Assembly: GCA_900299145.1 (NCBI GenBank) | Contig: OMIN01000064.1 | Span: forward strand, 1 to 48,856 | Length of the DNA: 48,856 bases | Reading direction: 5' to 3' | Source of the DNA: Betaproteobacteria bacterium | GTDB lineage: Bacteria; Pseudomonadota; Gammaproteobacteria; Burkholderiales; SG8-41 | Shown: positions 26,726-35,979 of the stretch, one piece after another | Layout: every line of letters starts with the position of its first letter | How positions within the stretch are numbered: the stretch's first letter is position 1 | Program-made: the position numbers and the translations under genes | The notes under the pieces: model-generated | Seen by the model: the letters and a program-made list of their open reading frames with translations, nothing else | Databases searched by the model: none | What the model was told of the DNA's origin: nothing

Positions 26726-27430
26726 ATGAGCATCGCCCGTGACGCCCGCCTGTGGTTGCGCGCCCATCGCCACGGGCTGCTGTCCACGCACTCGCGCGCG
26801 GTGGAAGGCTATCCGTTTGGCTCGGTGGTGCCCTATGTGCTCGACCATGACGCCTGCCCGGTGCTGCTGATCAGCAGGCTTGCCGAGCACACCAAAAATC
26901 TTGAAGGCGATGCGCGCGTGAGCTTGTTGATCAACGAATCCGGCGCGGACGTGCAGGCGCAGGCGCGTGTCACGTTACTAGGCCGCGCCGAGCGCATCGA
27001 CAACCCGCAAGCCATCGAGGAACGTTACCAGCGATATTTCCCCGCCACGCGTGGCTACCGCGCGCAACTGGATTTTGAAATCTGGCGCATCGCGCCGGTG
27101 ACACTGCGCGTAATTGCCGGGTTTGCCAAGGTGCATTGGCTGAGCCGCGAAGCGTATGCGCCGCCGCCTGGCGCCTTGCTTCTTGCTGACGACGAAGCCG
27201 GCATTCTCGAACACATGAACAGCGATCACGCGCACACGCTGCGTGACTATTGCCGCTTGCGCGATTTGCGCGATGTGAAAGCCGCCGAAATGATTGGCGC
27301 GGATTGCGACGGTTTTGATCTGAATGCCGATGGCCAATACCTGCGCTTTGATTTTGACGAGCCGGTCGTGAGTGCGGAAGCTCTGCGTACGGCGATGATC
27401 GCACTGGCGCAAAAGGCGCGCGCGGCGTAA
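26726..27430 (+). CDS. HugZ-like heme-utilisation / PNPOx-fold protein
   Basis: A 234-aa protein with an N-terminal split-barrel (pyridoxamine 5'-phosphate oxidase-like) domain: LLSTHSRAVEGYPFGSVVPY, RLAEHTKNLEGDARVSLLI and the C-terminal part of the barrel FAKVHWLSREAY. A DUF2470-type heme-binding domain follows from LLADDEAGILEHMNSDHAHT onward, with conserved His. This two-domain plan matches HugZ-like heme oxygenases or binding proteins. The start is the ATG at 26726; a longer upstream frame overlaps the LLM gene and has no family similarity. Function in heme handling is inferred from family. Confidence 0.87.
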   Translation: MSIARDARLWLRAHRHGLLSTHSRAVEGYPFGSVVPYVLDHDACPVLLISRLAEHTKNLEGDARVSLLINESGADVQAQARVTLLGRAERIDNPQAIEERYQRYFPATRGYRAQLDFEIWRIAPVTLRVIAGFAKVHWLSREAYAPPPGALLLADDEAGILEHMNSDHAHTLRDYCRLRDLRDVKAAEMIGADCDGFDLNADGQYLRFDFDEPVVSAEALRTAMIALAQKARAA

Positions 27431-27446
27431 CCGGGGTATTCGATCC

Positions 27447-27818
27447 TTGAGCCAATTGAGTGCCAACAGTGCCCGCTGGCTCAACGTACTCACCGTTACC
27501 AGCCTGATCGCGCTAATTGCGCTGTGCCTGGCTTGGGAACTGTGGCTTGCGCCGCAGCGCGCGGGCGGCTCGTGGCTGGTGTTAAAGACGCTGCCGCTGT
27601 TGTTGCCGCTATTTGGTATTTTGCGCGGCAGGCTTTACACGCATCGCTGGATTACGCTTTTCATCATCGCGTATTTTGTCGAAGGCGTGGTGCGCGCGTG
27701 GAGCGACCGGGGTTTGTCCGCACAACTGGCCCTGGTCGAAATTGCGCTTTCGCTGATTCTCTTTGCCAGCGCTATTGGCTATGTCCGGGCGCTGAAAGCT
27801 GGCTCTTTAAAAAAGTGA
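27447..27818 (+). CDS. DUF2069 membrane protein
   Basis: A 123-aa integral membrane protein with four hydrophobic segments (VTSLIALIALCLAWELW, LKTLPLLLPLFGIL, WITLFIIAYFVEGVV and ALVEIALSLILFASAIG). The block LLPLFGILRGRLYTHRW is typical of DUF2069, which is normally encoded right after wrbA in betaproteobacteria. It begins with TTG at 27447, 17 bp after the HugZ-like stop; no ATG is available. Function unknown. The dispersed motif overlaps the stop region. Confidence 0.85.
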   Translation: MSQLSANSARWLNVLTVTSLIALIALCLAWELWLAPQRAGGSWLVLKTLPLLLPLFGILRGRLYTHRWITLFIIAYFVEGVVRAWSDRGLSAQLALVEIALSLILFASAIGYVRALKAGSLKK

Positions 27819-27837
27819 ATTAAAAGAAATACTTACA
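27818..27837 (+). repeat. Dispersed AT-rich motif, site 9
   Basis: AATTAAAAGAAATACTTACA in the 20-bp convergent gap between the DUF2069 gene and a Bug gene; it fills the gap almost exactly. Confidence 0.75.
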
Positions 27838-27838
27838 A

Positions 27839-28864
27839 CTACTCCGGCTGTATCCCTGCATCGCGCACCACTTTACTCCAGGTGACCAAATCCGCCGCAA
27901 TGATTTTGCGCAGTTCGTCTGGTGTGCTGGTCGCGGTGTCGATGCCCTGCGTTGCCAGCCGCTGTTTGACGTCGCCCGCCTGCAAGGCGCGGTGCAATCC
28001 GCCGGCGAAGCGGGTAATGATGCGCGGCGGCGTTTGCGCGGGCATCAGCATGCCGTACCAGCCATCGACCGCGTAGCCCGGCACGCCGGCCTCCGCGATG
28101 GTGGGCAATTCAGGTGTAACCGATGCGCGCCGCGAGCCGGTCACCGCCAGCGCGCGCAGTTTACCGGCACGGATATGCGGCAGTGCCACGATCACGGTAC
28201 TGAAATACAGCGCCACCTGTCCGCCCAGCAATTCCGTCATCGCCGGCGCGCCGCCTTTGTACGGCACATGCACAAAGCGCGTGCCGGTGAGCGACATGAA
28301 CAATTCGCCCGACAGATGTGCCATGTTGCCGACACCGGCCGAGGCCATGGTGAATTTGCCGGGCGAGGCCTTGGCGAGCGCAATCAGGTCATTGACGTTG
28401 CGCGCTGCTATCGATGGATGCACCACCAGCACGAATCCGCCATACCCCACCAGTGACACCGGCGCGAAATCGCGTTCGGCATGGTAAGGCAGTTTGCGAT
28501 ACACGTGCGGATTGATGGCAAAGCCGTTGCCCACGATCAAAAAGGTGTGGCCGTCGGGCGGCGATTTCGCCGTGAGGTCAGTGCCAATGATGCCGTTGGC
28601 CCCGCCGCGGTTGTCCACTACCACCGACTGGCGCAAATCCTCGGCGAGCCGGCCCACCACCGCGCGCGCGATGATGTCGTTGGAGCCGCCCGGCGGAAAC
28701 GGCACCACAAAACGCAGCGGCCGGTTGGGGTAATCGGCGCGGGGGGCCGGTGTATCGGCAGGCTGCGCTGCCACCGGTGAAAGGCAGAGCAAACACGATA
28801 TCGATATCATCGCCATTGCCGCACGCAGCGCCGGGACCCGGTAGCAGAGTTCTGTGAAAATCAT
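27839..28864 (-). CDS. Bug-family (TctC-like) substrate-binding protein
   Basis: Periplasmic TTT-type receptor, 341 aa from the ATG at 28864. The hydrophobic core MAMISISCLLCLSPVAAQ is the signal peptide; an ATG at 28816 directly before it is an alternative start. Then DYPNRPLRFVVPFPPGGSND and VVVDNRGGANGIIGTDL, with the ligand loop VPYKGGAPAMTELLGG. The frame is open further upstream to 29002 but overlaps the divergent dioxygenase gene and has no signal-like features, so it was not used. The stop is followed immediately by a dispersed motif. Ligand unknown; the divergent TauD-type dioxygenase may act on it. Confidence 0.92.
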   Translation of the reverse strand: MIFTELCYRVPALRAAMAMISISCLLCLSPVAAQPADTPAPRADYPNRPLRFVVPFPPGGSNDIIARAVVGRLAEDLRQSVVVDNRGGANGIIGTDLTAKSPPDGHTFLIVGNGFAINPHVYRKLPYHAERDFAPVSLVGYGGFVLVVHPSIAARNVNDLIALAKASPGKFTMASAGVGNMAHLSGELFMSLTGTRFVHVPYKGGAPAMTELLGGQVALYFSTVIVALPHIRAGKLRALAVTGSRRASVTPELPTIAEAGVPGYAVDGWYGMLMPAQTPPRIITRFAGGLHRALQAGDVKQRLATQGIDTATSTPDELRKIIAADLVTWSKVVRDAGIQPE

Positions 28865-28978
28865 GATTTGAATCGGGAATTTTTCCGTTTGAGGCGAAAG
28901 CTGAAGGCTACTCGAAATGGCTTCGGAGTAAAATCCTTGGATTCGATTCTCGCAACCCCTCATTACGGGATGGCCGCC

Positions 28979-29833
28979 ATGACACTCGCCGTCGAATCTC
29001 ACCGCACGTTTGCCCTGGAGCCGTTATCGCCGGTGCTGGGGGCATCGATCACCGGTCTTGATCTGCGTGAACCGCTGCAAGCCGATGTCAAGCACGCGGT
29101 TTACGAAGCCTTCCTGAAATATCACGTGTTGTGTTTTCGCGATCAGCACCTCGACGAAGCGCAGCAAATCGCTTTTACCGAACAGTTTGGCACGCTCGAA
29201 CGCCACATTGCGCGCAACCGCACCGGTGCGAACCCGCTGGTAAATATCGTCAGCAATCTGGGGCCGGACGGCAAGCCCAGTGGCAAGCTCTCCTCCACAC
29301 GCTGGCACACCGACAAGTCGTTTCGTCCGTTGCCGTCGCTGGCGACCATGCTGCACGCACTGGTGATGCCGCCCGACGGCGGGGAGACCTGCTTTGCCAA
29401 TATGATTGCCGCCTACGAGGCGTTGCCCGCGGCGGACAAAGCTGCGCTCGAAGGCGTGCGCGTGGTGCACAGTTGGGAGATTTCGCGCGAGCGCGCGGGC
29501 GGCAAGGCCACACCGGAAGAAATTGCTGATGCACCGCCGATGCCGCATCCCCTGGTACGAACGATTCCTGAAACCGGCAGGAAAGCCTTGTTCATGGGGG
29601 AACACGCCGCTTACCTGGAGGGTCAGCCGATGGAAGCGGGCCGCGCTCGGCTTGAACAATTGACCGCGCACGCGATCGAGGAACGTTTTGTCTACCGCCA
29701 CCCGTGGCGCCTGGGCGACGTATTGATGTGGGACAACCGTTGCCTGCTGCATCGCGCGAATGCCAATTTCGACGCGGCGCGTTTTCCACGGGTGCTGCAG
29801 CGAACCTGCGTGCGCGGCGCGGCGCCGGCCTGA
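28979..29833 (+). CDS. TauD/TfdA-family Fe(II)/2-oxoglutarate dioxygenase
   Basis: Second 2-oxoglutarate-dependent dioxygenase of the window, 284 aa. The iron motif is STRWHTDKSFRPLPS (HxD), the distal His is in WDNRCLLHRANANFD, and Arg in FPRVLQRT binds 2-oxoglutarate. The N-terminus PLSPVLGASITGLDLREPL is typical of TauD/TfdA. The start could be the ATG at 28970 or at 28979; the latter has GGGATGG upstream. It is only distantly similar to the copy at 704-1588 (about the same plan, different surface). It is divergent from a Bug receptor. Substrate unknown. Confidence 0.9.
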   Translation: MTLAVESHRTFALEPLSPVLGASITGLDLREPLQADVKHAVYEAFLKYHVLCFRDQHLDEAQQIAFTEQFGTLERHIARNRTGANPLVNIVSNLGPDGKPSGKLSSTRWHTDKSFRPLPSLATMLHALVMPPDGGETCFANMIAAYEALPAADKAALEGVRVVHSWEISRERAGGKATPEEIADAPPMPHPLVRTIPETGRKALFMGEHAAYLEGQPMEAGRARLEQLTAHAIEERFVYRHPWRLGDVLMWDNRCLLHRANANFDAARFPRVLQRTCVRGAAPA

Positions 29834-29861
29834 TGCACGTCAGACACGCCGGCTCCCCGCA

Positions 29862-31199
29862 ATGCCCGAAGCGCTGAAACTCGCCGAACTGTTGGGCTCC
29901 CTGAGCTACGCCCTCGATATGACCGAGGGCCAGCCGGAGGGCCATTGCGTACGCTGCTGCTGGATCGGCGTGCACATCGGCCGGCGCATCGGGCTGGATG
30001 AGGAGGCAATCTGGGCGCTGTACTACACGCTGCTGCTGAAGGATCTGGGTTGCAGCAGCAACGCGGCGCGCATCTGCGAGCTGTATCTGACCGACGATCA
30101 GAATTTCAAGCACGACTACAAACTCGTTGGCACCAACGTGTCGCAGGTGCTGGGCTTTGTGTTCCAGCACACGGGCCGCAATGAAAGCTGGACCAAGCGG
30201 CTGACCTCGATTCTTAACATCATGCGCAACGGTGACGCCATCGCGCAGGAGCTGATCCAGACGCGCTGCGACCGCGGCGCGCGCATCGCGCGGCAATTGC
30301 GTTTTCCGGAATCGGTGGCGCTGGGCATCCATTCGCTGGATGAGCACTGGGATGGCGGAGGCCGCCCCGAGGGGTTGGGTGGCGAAGCGATTCCGCTGAA
30401 CGCGCGCATTGCCCTGCTGTCGCAAGTGATTGATGTATTTCACTTTTCGCACGGTCAGGCGGCGGCCATGCGCGAGATCCGCCAGCGCGCCGGGCACTGG
30501 TTCGACCCGCAACTGGTAGCCGCATTCGAGGCCGTGGCGCAGGATGGCGGCTTCTGGGAGACGCTGCGCGATCCGCAGATCGCGCAGGCCGTGCAGGTGC
30601 TGGAACCCGCGCGCTTCACACGGCCGCTTGACGAAGCCTACATGGATGACATCGCCTCGGCGTTCGGGCAGGTGGTGGATGCCAAAAGCCCGTTTACCGC
30701 GGGTCATAGCGAACGGGTGGGGTTTTACGCCGAGATGATTGCGCAGGAGCTTTCCCTGCCAAAGGCGCAAGCTCACTGGATCAAGCGCGTGGGCCTGCTG
30801 CACGACGTCGGCAAGCTTGGCGTGAGCAGCGCCATACTCGAAAAGCCGGGCAAGTTAACGCATGACGAATTCGGCGCCGTGAAGGAACACGCGCGCCTGA
30901 CCGAGGAAATTCTCGCGAAAATCGCGCAGTTCGACGACCTGTCGAAAGTCGCCGGCGCCCATCACGAGCGGCTCGACGGTAACGGCTATCCCCGGCGCCT
31001 CAGTGCGCCGGACATTCGTATCGAAACCCGTATTGTCACGGTGGCGGATATTTTCGACGCCATTAGCGCGGCACGGCCGTACCACGGAGCAAATTCGCCC
31101 GAGCGCACGCTGGAAATCATGCATAACATGGTCGACAACGCCATCGACCGCCGGTGTTACGACGCGATAAAGAGCGTCATCCATCGGGAAATCGGTTAG
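29862..31199 (+). CDS. HD-GYP domain phosphohydrolase
   Basis: A 445-aa cytoplasmic protein. The C-terminal HD-GYP domain has GLLHDVGKLGVSS (His314, Asp315) and AHHERLDGNGYPRRL (from His367), the complete HHExxDGxGYP signature, so it is a likely cyclic-di-GMP phosphodiesterase. The N-terminal half (SLSYALDMTEGQPEGHCVRC and LYYTLLLKDLGCSSNAARIC) looks like a second, degenerate HD domain without the metal-binding HD pair. No transmembrane or receiver domain is present. It ends 13 bp before ccmA; whether it belongs to the ccm transcript is unclear. A longer in-frame start at 29760 would overlap the dioxygenase gene and was not used. Confidence 0.9.
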   Translation: MPEALKLAELLGSLSYALDMTEGQPEGHCVRCCWIGVHIGRRIGLDEEAIWALYYTLLLKDLGCSSNAARICELYLTDDQNFKHDYKLVGTNVSQVLGFVFQHTGRNESWTKRLTSILNIMRNGDAIAQELIQTRCDRGARIARQLRFPESVALGIHSLDEHWDGGGRPEGLGGEAIPLNARIALLSQVIDVFHFSHGQAAAMREIRQRAGHWFDPQLVAAFEAVAQDGGFWETLRDPQIAQAVQVLEPARFTRPLDEAYMDDIASAFGQVVDAKSPFTAGHSERVGFYAEMIAQELSLPKAQAHWIKRVGLLHDVGKLGVSSAILEKPGKLTHDEFGAVKEHARLTEEILAKIAQFDDLSKVAGAHHERLDGNGYPRRLSAPDIRIETRIVTVADIFDAISAARPYHGANSPERTLEIMHNMVDNAIDRRCYDAIKSVIHREIG

Positions 31200-31212
31200 C
31201 GATGAACAGCAC

Positions 31213-31860
31213 ATGCTGGAAGTAATCGATCTCGCCTGCATGCGTGGCGAGCGCACGTTGTTTCGCGGCGTGTCGTTCACGCTAGCGGCACGCGGGTTGC
31301 TGCACGTTGCAGGCGCTAACGGCAGCGGCAAGACCAGTTTGCTGCGCATCGTGTGCGGCCTTGGCTTGGCGGATTCCGGCGAGGTACGCTGGGGAGGCGA
31401 GGCCACGCGCACGTTGCGCGAGGCGTACTGGCGCGAGGTGCTGTACCTCGGCCACGCCCACGCGCTAAAGGACGACCTGACCGCCACCGAAAATCTGCAA
31501 GTGGCTAATGCGCTGGCGGGTCGGCCGGTAACGCGCGCGGCGGCGCGCGATGCCCTTGCCGCTTTTGGCCTTGAAGCGTGTCTGAATCTGCCGGTGCGCG
31601 CGCTGTCGCAGGGGCAAAAGCGCCGCTCGGCGCTGGCGCGGTTGGCACTGGCCGGCGCGATGCCGCTGTGGATACTGGATGAACCTTTTGCAGCGCTGGA
31701 CGTGGCTGCCGTCGCGGATCTTGAACAACGGCTGCTTGGCCACGTGGATGGCGGCGGCAGTGTCATCTTCACCACGCATCAACCGGCGTCGATCAGCGGC
31801 CGCATTACGCAGCGCATTGATCTGGACGCCTTTGAACCCGGCGTGGGGGCCGTGTGCTGA
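31213..31860 (+). CDS. ccmA: Heme exporter ATP-binding protein CcmA
   Basis: ABC ATPase of the CcmABCD complex that releases holo-CcmE during cytochrome c maturation. It has 215 aa. Walker A is GANGSGKTSLLRI, the signature is ALSQGQKRRSALARL and Walker B is LWILDEPFAAL, followed by the switch His in FTTHQPAS. It is the first gene of a complete ccmABCDEFGHI cluster. Its stop overlaps the ccmB start by 7 nt. Confidence 0.95.
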   Translation: MLEVIDLACMRGERTLFRGVSFTLAARGLLHVAGANGSGKTSLLRIVCGLGLADSGEVRWGGEATRTLREAYWREVLYLGHAHALKDDLTATENLQVANALAGRPVTRAAARDALAAFGLEACLNLPVRALSQGQKRRSALARLALAGAMPLWILDEPFAALDVAAVADLEQRLLGHVDGGGSVIFTTHQPASISGRITQRIDLDAFEPGVGAVC

Positions 31861-32522
31861 GTATTCTGCAAAGCGTTATCATGCGCGATCTCACGCTGGC
31901 GTGGCGGCGGCGCAGCGACGTGTTTACCTCGGTCATTTTTTTTGTCATCGTTGCGAGTCTGTTCCCGTTGGGGATTGGGCCAGAGGGGAAACTGCTGCTC
32001 GCCATCGGCCCCGGCGTGGTCTGGGTGGCGGCGCTGCTGGCCTCGATGCTGGCGTTGTCGCGCCTGTTCGCGGCGGATTACGCCGACGGCACACTGGAGC
32101 AAATGCTGATCGGCGCCGCGCCATTACCGGTGGTGGTCATCGCCAAAGTCATAGCACACTGGATCGCGGCGAATCTGCCGCTGGTGCTGATCGCGCCGTT
32201 GCTGGGCTTGCAGTACGGCCTGCCGGCCGACGCGCTGCTGGTGCTGGCGTTGGCGCTGGCGCTGGGCACACCCAGTCTGAGTCTGATTGGCGCGATAGGC
32301 GCGGCGCTCACTTTGGGGCTGCGCGGCGGCGGCGTGCTGCTGGCGTTGCTGGTGTTGCCGCTCTACGCGCCGGTCTTGATTCTCGGTTCATTGGCGGTGG
32401 AGGCAGTGGGTGCGGGCTTGTCGGCGCAGCCGTATCTGCTGCTGCTGGCGGCGCTGTCAGTGGCGGCGTTGTCGCTAGCGCCTTGGGCTGCGGCGGCAGC
32501 GCTTAGAATTTCTTACGAATAA
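31854..32522 (+). CDS. ccmB: Heme exporter membrane protein CcmB
   Basis: Membrane subunit of the CcmABCD ABC complex, 222 aa, six hydrophobic segments. The start LQSVIMRDLTLAWRRRSDVF and the segment LFAADYADGTLEQMLIG are diagnostic of CcmB. Translation starts at a GTG at 31854 within the end of ccmA. The last codons (SYE and the TAA) fall in a dispersed AT-rich motif. Confidence 0.95.
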   Translation: MLSILQSVIMRDLTLAWRRRSDVFTSVIFFVIVASLFPLGIGPEGKLLLAIGPGVVWVAALLASMLALSRLFAADYADGTLEQMLIGAAPLPVVVIAKVIAHWIAANLPLVLIAPLLGLQYGLPADALLVLALALALGTPSLSLIGAIGAALTLGLRGGGVLLALLVLPLYAPVLILGSLAVEAVGAGLSAQPYLLLLAALSVAALSLAPWAAAAALRISYE

Positions 32523-32535
32523 TCAAATACTTACG
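32518..32535 (+). repeat. Dispersed AT-rich motif, site 10 (overlaps ccmB stop)
   Basis: AATAATCAAATACTTACG, the consensus with a 2-nt deletion. It contains the TAA stop of ccmB. A second partial TCTTACG sits just upstream. Confidence 0.7.
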
Positions 32536-32599
32536 ATATAATTCGCGCGCTGCAAAATTGCATTAAACTTACGCCTCAAAAAAGAATCCAACCCGCGCC

Positions 32600-33370
32600 A
32601 TGTCGAGCGCCTCCCCGCAAGCCGCAGTGCCCGTTTTTAACTGGTTCAAGTATGCCTCGCCGCAAACGTTTTTCCCGTTGGCGGGCGCGCTTGCGCCGTG
32701 GTTTGCCGCCATTGCCGCTGTGCTGTGCGTGGCAGGCCTCTACATTGGATTTTTTGTCGCGCCAACCGATGCACAACAGGGCGAGTCTTACCGCATCATT
32801 TTCATCCATGTGCCTGCGGCCTGGATGTCCATGCTGATTTATCTGGCCATGGCTTTTTGGGCGGGCGTGGGGCTCGCGTTTAACACGCGGCTGTCAGGCA
32901 TGATGGCGACCGCGCTCGCGCCCACGGGCGCGTGGTTCACCTTTATTGCACTGTGGACAGGCGCGCTGTGGGGAAAACCCACTTGGGGCACGTGGTGGGT
33001 ATGGGACGCGCGTTTGACTTCAGAGTTGCTGCTGCTGTTTTTGTATTTTGGGTTCATGGCGTTGCAGGCGGCGATTGACGATCCGCGCCGCGCGGACAAG
33101 GCTGGCGCGGTGCTGGCGCTGGTCGGGGTGATCAACATTCCGATCATCTATTTTTCGGTGCAATGGTGGAACACGCTGCATCAGGGTTCATCGGTCAGTT
33201 TAAAGAGCGCGCCGACCATGGCGATGACCATGTTGACAGGCATGCTGGTGATGGTGTTCGCAGCGTGGGCATACGCGATTGCAGCGGCGCTGTGGCGCGT
33301 GCGCTGCATAATTCTGGAGCGCGAACGGCGCAGTGATTGGGTGCGTGCTTACTTGGGAACGGCGCGATGA
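32600..33370 (+). CDS. ccmC: Heme exporter protein CcmC
   Basis: Integral membrane heme-handling protein, 256 aa, that with CcmD loads heme onto CcmE. The tryptophan-rich WWD domain is WGKPTWGTWWVWDARLTSEL, flanked by six membrane segments and by the periplasmic His in IFIHVPAAWMS and in WWNTLHQGSSVSL. The stop overlaps the ccmD start (ATGA). Confidence 0.96.
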   Translation: MSSASPQAAVPVFNWFKYASPQTFFPLAGALAPWFAAIAAVLCVAGLYIGFFVAPTDAQQGESYRIIFIHVPAAWMSMLIYLAMAFWAGVGLAFNTRLSGMMATALAPTGAWFTFIALWTGALWGKPTWGTWWVWDARLTSELLLLFLYFGFMALQAAIDDPRRADKAGAVLALVGVINIPIIYFSVQWWNTLHQGSSVSLKSAPTMAMTMLTGMLVMVFAAWAYAIAAALWRVRCIILERERRSDWVRAYLGTAR

Positions 33371-33513
33371 ACTGGGGCAGTGTGAGTGAATTTCTGGCCA
33401 TGGGCGGCAAGGGGCTTTATGTATGGGGCTCGTACGGCGTGGCGTTCGCCGTGATTGCACTGGAGATAGGCCTGCTGGTCATGCGCCGCCACGCGGCAGG
33501 TAAAGACCAATGA
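33367..33513 (+). CDS. ccmD: Heme exporter protein CcmD
   Basis: A 48-aa single-pass membrane protein: [20 protein letters not shown], then a hydrophobic helix ([16 protein letters not shown]) and a basic tail RRHAAGKDQ. The size, the aromatic GGxGxYVW motif and the position between ccmC and ccmE identify it. The start overlaps ccmC and the stop overlaps ccmE, each by 4 nt. Confidence 0.93.
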   Translation: MNWGSVSEFLAMGGKGLYVWGSYGVAFAVIALEIGLLVMRRHAAGKDQ

Positions 33514-33971
33514 AGCCGCGCCATCGCCGCATTGCGTTGATCACTGCCGGGGTCGCCGGGCTGGCGCTGGCGGCCGGACTGGTGCTTCGCGCGCTCAATG
33601 AAAATCTGGCCTTTTTTTATACGCCCACGCAGGTGGCGGCCAACGAAGCGCCGCAGAACCGCGCGTTTCGCGTGGGCGGCATGGTGGAAACCGGCAGTGT
33701 CAAGCGCCAGCCCGATGGCGTGACAGTGCATTTCGTGGTGACAGATACCGCGAAGCGCCTTAACGTGGCTTATAAGGGTGTGCTGCCCGACTTGTTTCGC
33801 GAAGGCAAGGGGGTGGTGACGCAGGGCCGTCTCGAAAACGGCCTGTTCGTGGCGAGCGAAGTGTTGGCCAAGCACGATGAGAACTACATGCCGCCGGAAG
33901 CCGCCGAAGCCATGAAAAAGGCGCAGGCGACAAACCAAAAGGCAGTCAACACCGTCGTCAACCCAAAATAA
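33510..33971 (+). CDS. ccmE: Heme chaperone CcmE
   Basis: Periplasmic heme chaperone anchored by one N-terminal helix ([20 protein letters not shown]), 153 aa, OB-fold. The heme-binding His is in [13 protein letters not shown], the canonical HDENYxPPE site. Earlier conserved segments are [14 protein letters not shown] and [16 protein letters not shown]. It delivers heme to CcmF/H. Confidence 0.96.
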   Translation: MKPRHRRIALITAGVAGLALAAGLVLRALNENLAFFYTPTQVAANEAPQNRAFRVGGMVETGSVKRQPDGVTVHFVVTDTAKRLNVAYKGVLPDLFREGKGVVTQGRLENGLFVASEVLAKHDENYMPPEAAEAMKKAQATNQKAVNTVVNPK

Positions 33972-33986
33972 CCAGGCGGCAATGGA

Positions 33987-35975
33987 ATGATCCCCGAACT
34001 CGGTAATTTCGCACTCGTCCTCGCACTGATCATCGCGCTCGCGCAAGGCACGCTGCCGCTGGTGGGTGCACAACGCCGTGTAGCGTCATGGATGAACCTC
34101 GCTCGCCCGGCGGCGCAGGGGCAGGCAGTGTTTGTGGCGATTGCCTTCGGCTGTCTCACCTATTCGTTTGTGCAAAACGATTTTTCGGTGCTGTATGTGG
34201 CGTCGAACTCGAATTCCGCGCTGCCGCTGCAATATCGCGTGGCGGGCGTGTGGGGCGGGCACGAAGGCTCGTTGCTGCTTTGGGTGCTGATGCTGTCGCT
34301 TTGGACCATGGCGGTAAGCGTGTTCAGCAGTCACCTGCCGGAAGACATTGTGGCGCGCGTGCTGGGTGTGTTGGGGCTGGTCAGCGTGGGTTTCCTGAGG
34401 TTCATGCTGTTTACCTCGAACCCGTTCGACCGCCTGCTGCCGGCGGCAATGGACGGGCGCGATTTGAATCCGTTGCTGCAGGATCCCGGCATGGTCATTC
34501 ATCCGCCGATGCTCTACATGGGCTACGTCGGTTTTTCAGTGGCGTTTGCGTTTGCGATTGCGGCGCTGCTGTCGGGCCGGCTGGATGCCACTTGGGCGCG
34601 CTGGTCGCGGCCGTGGACGACGGTGGCGTGGTCCTTCCTGACCATGGGCATTGCACTCGGCAGTTGGTGGGCCTATTACGAACTCGGCTGGGGCGGCTGG
34701 TGGTTCTGGGATCCGGTCGAAAACGCCTCGTTTATGCCGTGGCTGGTGGGCACCGCGCTGATTCATTCACTGGCGGTGACCGAAAAGCGAGGCTCGTTTA
34801 AAAGCTGGACGGTGCTGCTGGCGATTTTTGCGTTTGCGTTGTCGCTGCTAGGTACCTTTCTCGTGCGCTCGGGCGTGTTGACCAGCGTGCATGCGTTTGC
34901 GACTGATCCCAAGCGCGGTATTTACATTCTGGCGTTTCTGACCATTGTGATCGGCGGCTCGCTGGCGCTGTTCGCGTGGCGCGCGCACAAGGTGGGCCTC
35001 GGCGGGCGATTTGAGGTGGTGTCGCGTGAATCGATGCTGTTGACCAATAACGTGCTGCTGGCGGTGGCGGCCGCCTCTGTGCTGCTTGGCACGCTGTATC
35101 CGCTGATAATTGACGCGCTGGGCATGGGCAAGCTGTCGGTAGGGCCGCCCTATTTTGAGACCGTTTTCGTGCCGGTACTGGCGCCCGCGCTGTTCCTGAT
35201 GGGCGTGGGGCCGATGGCGCGCTGGAAGCAGGCGCAACTGCCGGAGCTCGCGGCGCGGCTCAAATGGGCGTTCGCCGTGGCACTGGCGGGCGCTATCATG
35301 CTGCCGTTGACCATGGGCCAGTGGACGCCACTCGCCAGTTTTGGGTTGCTGCTCGCGTTGTGGATCGCCACCAGCAGTTTGGTGAATCTGGCGTCGCGGC
35401 TGAAGCAGTCGCCTGGTGCGGGCCTGTGGGCGCGGCTGCGTATGCAATCGCGCAGTTACTACGGCATGTTGCTGGCGCACGTTGGCGTGGCGGTATTCGT
35501 GGTGGGCGTTACCATGGTGAAGAGTTACGAGGCGGAAAAAGACGTGCGTCTTGCCGTGGGTGAATCGGTGGAACTGGGTGGTTATACGTTCAGGTTCGAC
35601 GCACTGAACGACATCAAGGGCCCCAACTATGTCGCCGCACGCGGCACCTTTAGTGTTACGCAAAATGGGGCGCCGCTGACCACGATGTACCCGGAAAAAC
35701 GCATTTACAACGTGCAGAAAAACCCCATGACCGAGGCGGCGATCAACACCGGTTTCACGCGCGATCTGTATGTTTCGCTTGGCGAGCCGGTGGGCACGGG
35801 CAAGGTGGATGCATGGGTCGTGCGCGTGCAGGTGAAGCCGTTTGTAGACTGGATCTGGGGCGGCTGCGTGCTGATGGCGTTGGGCGGATTCCTCGCCGTG
35901 CTGGACCGGCGTTATCGGCTGGCTTCGCGCCGGCGCGACGAAGCCGTTCCGTCGGGCGTGGCGGTGGTGAGGTAA
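33987..35975 (+). CDS. ccmF: Cytochrome c heme lyase subunit CcmF
   Basis: Large multi-spanning heme lyase component, 662 aa. VAGVWGGHEGSLLLWVLML and the WWD domain ELGWGGWWFWDPVENASFMP are diagnostic, as is the conserved HPPMLYMGYVGFSVAFAF. A periplasmic beta-rich domain near the C-terminus precedes a last helix. It receives heme from CcmE and attaches it to apocytochromes with CcmH/I. Confidence 0.97.
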   Translation: MIPELGNFALVLALIIALAQGTLPLVGAQRRVASWMNLARPAAQGQAVFVAIAFGCLTYSFVQNDFSVLYVASNSNSALPLQYRVAGVWGGHEGSLLLWVLMLSLWTMAVSVFSSHLPEDIVARVLGVLGLVSVGFLRFMLFTSNPFDRLLPAAMDGRDLNPLLQDPGMVIHPPMLYMGYVGFSVAFAFAIAALLSGRLDATWARWSRPWTTVAWSFLTMGIALGSWWAYYELGWGGWWFWDPVENASFMPWLVGTALIHSLAVTEKRGSFKSWTVLLAIFAFALSLLGTFLVRSGVLTSVHAFATDPKRGIYILAFLTIVIGGSLALFAWRAHKVGLGGRFEVVSRESMLLTNNVLLAVAAASVLLGTLYPLIIDALGMGKLSVGPPYFETVFVPVLAPALFLMGVGPMARWKQAQLPELAARLKWAFAVALAGAIMLPLTMGQWTPLASFGLLLALWIATSSLVNLASRLKQSPGAGLWARLRMQSRSYYGMLLAHVGVAVFVVGVTMVKSYEAEKDVRLAVGESVELGGYTFRFDALNDIKGPNYVAARGTFSVTQNGAPLTTMYPEKRIYNVQKNPMTEAAINTGFTRDLYVSLGEPVGTGKVDAWVVRVQVKPFVDWIWGGCVLMALGGFLAVLDRRYRLASRRRDEAVPSGVAVVR

Positions 35976-35979
35976 CGTC

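Noticed and set aside
29592-30803. 403-aa antisense frame over the HD-GYP gene
   Set aside because: The plus-strand HD-GYP protein has complete catalytic motifs; the antisense frame has none.
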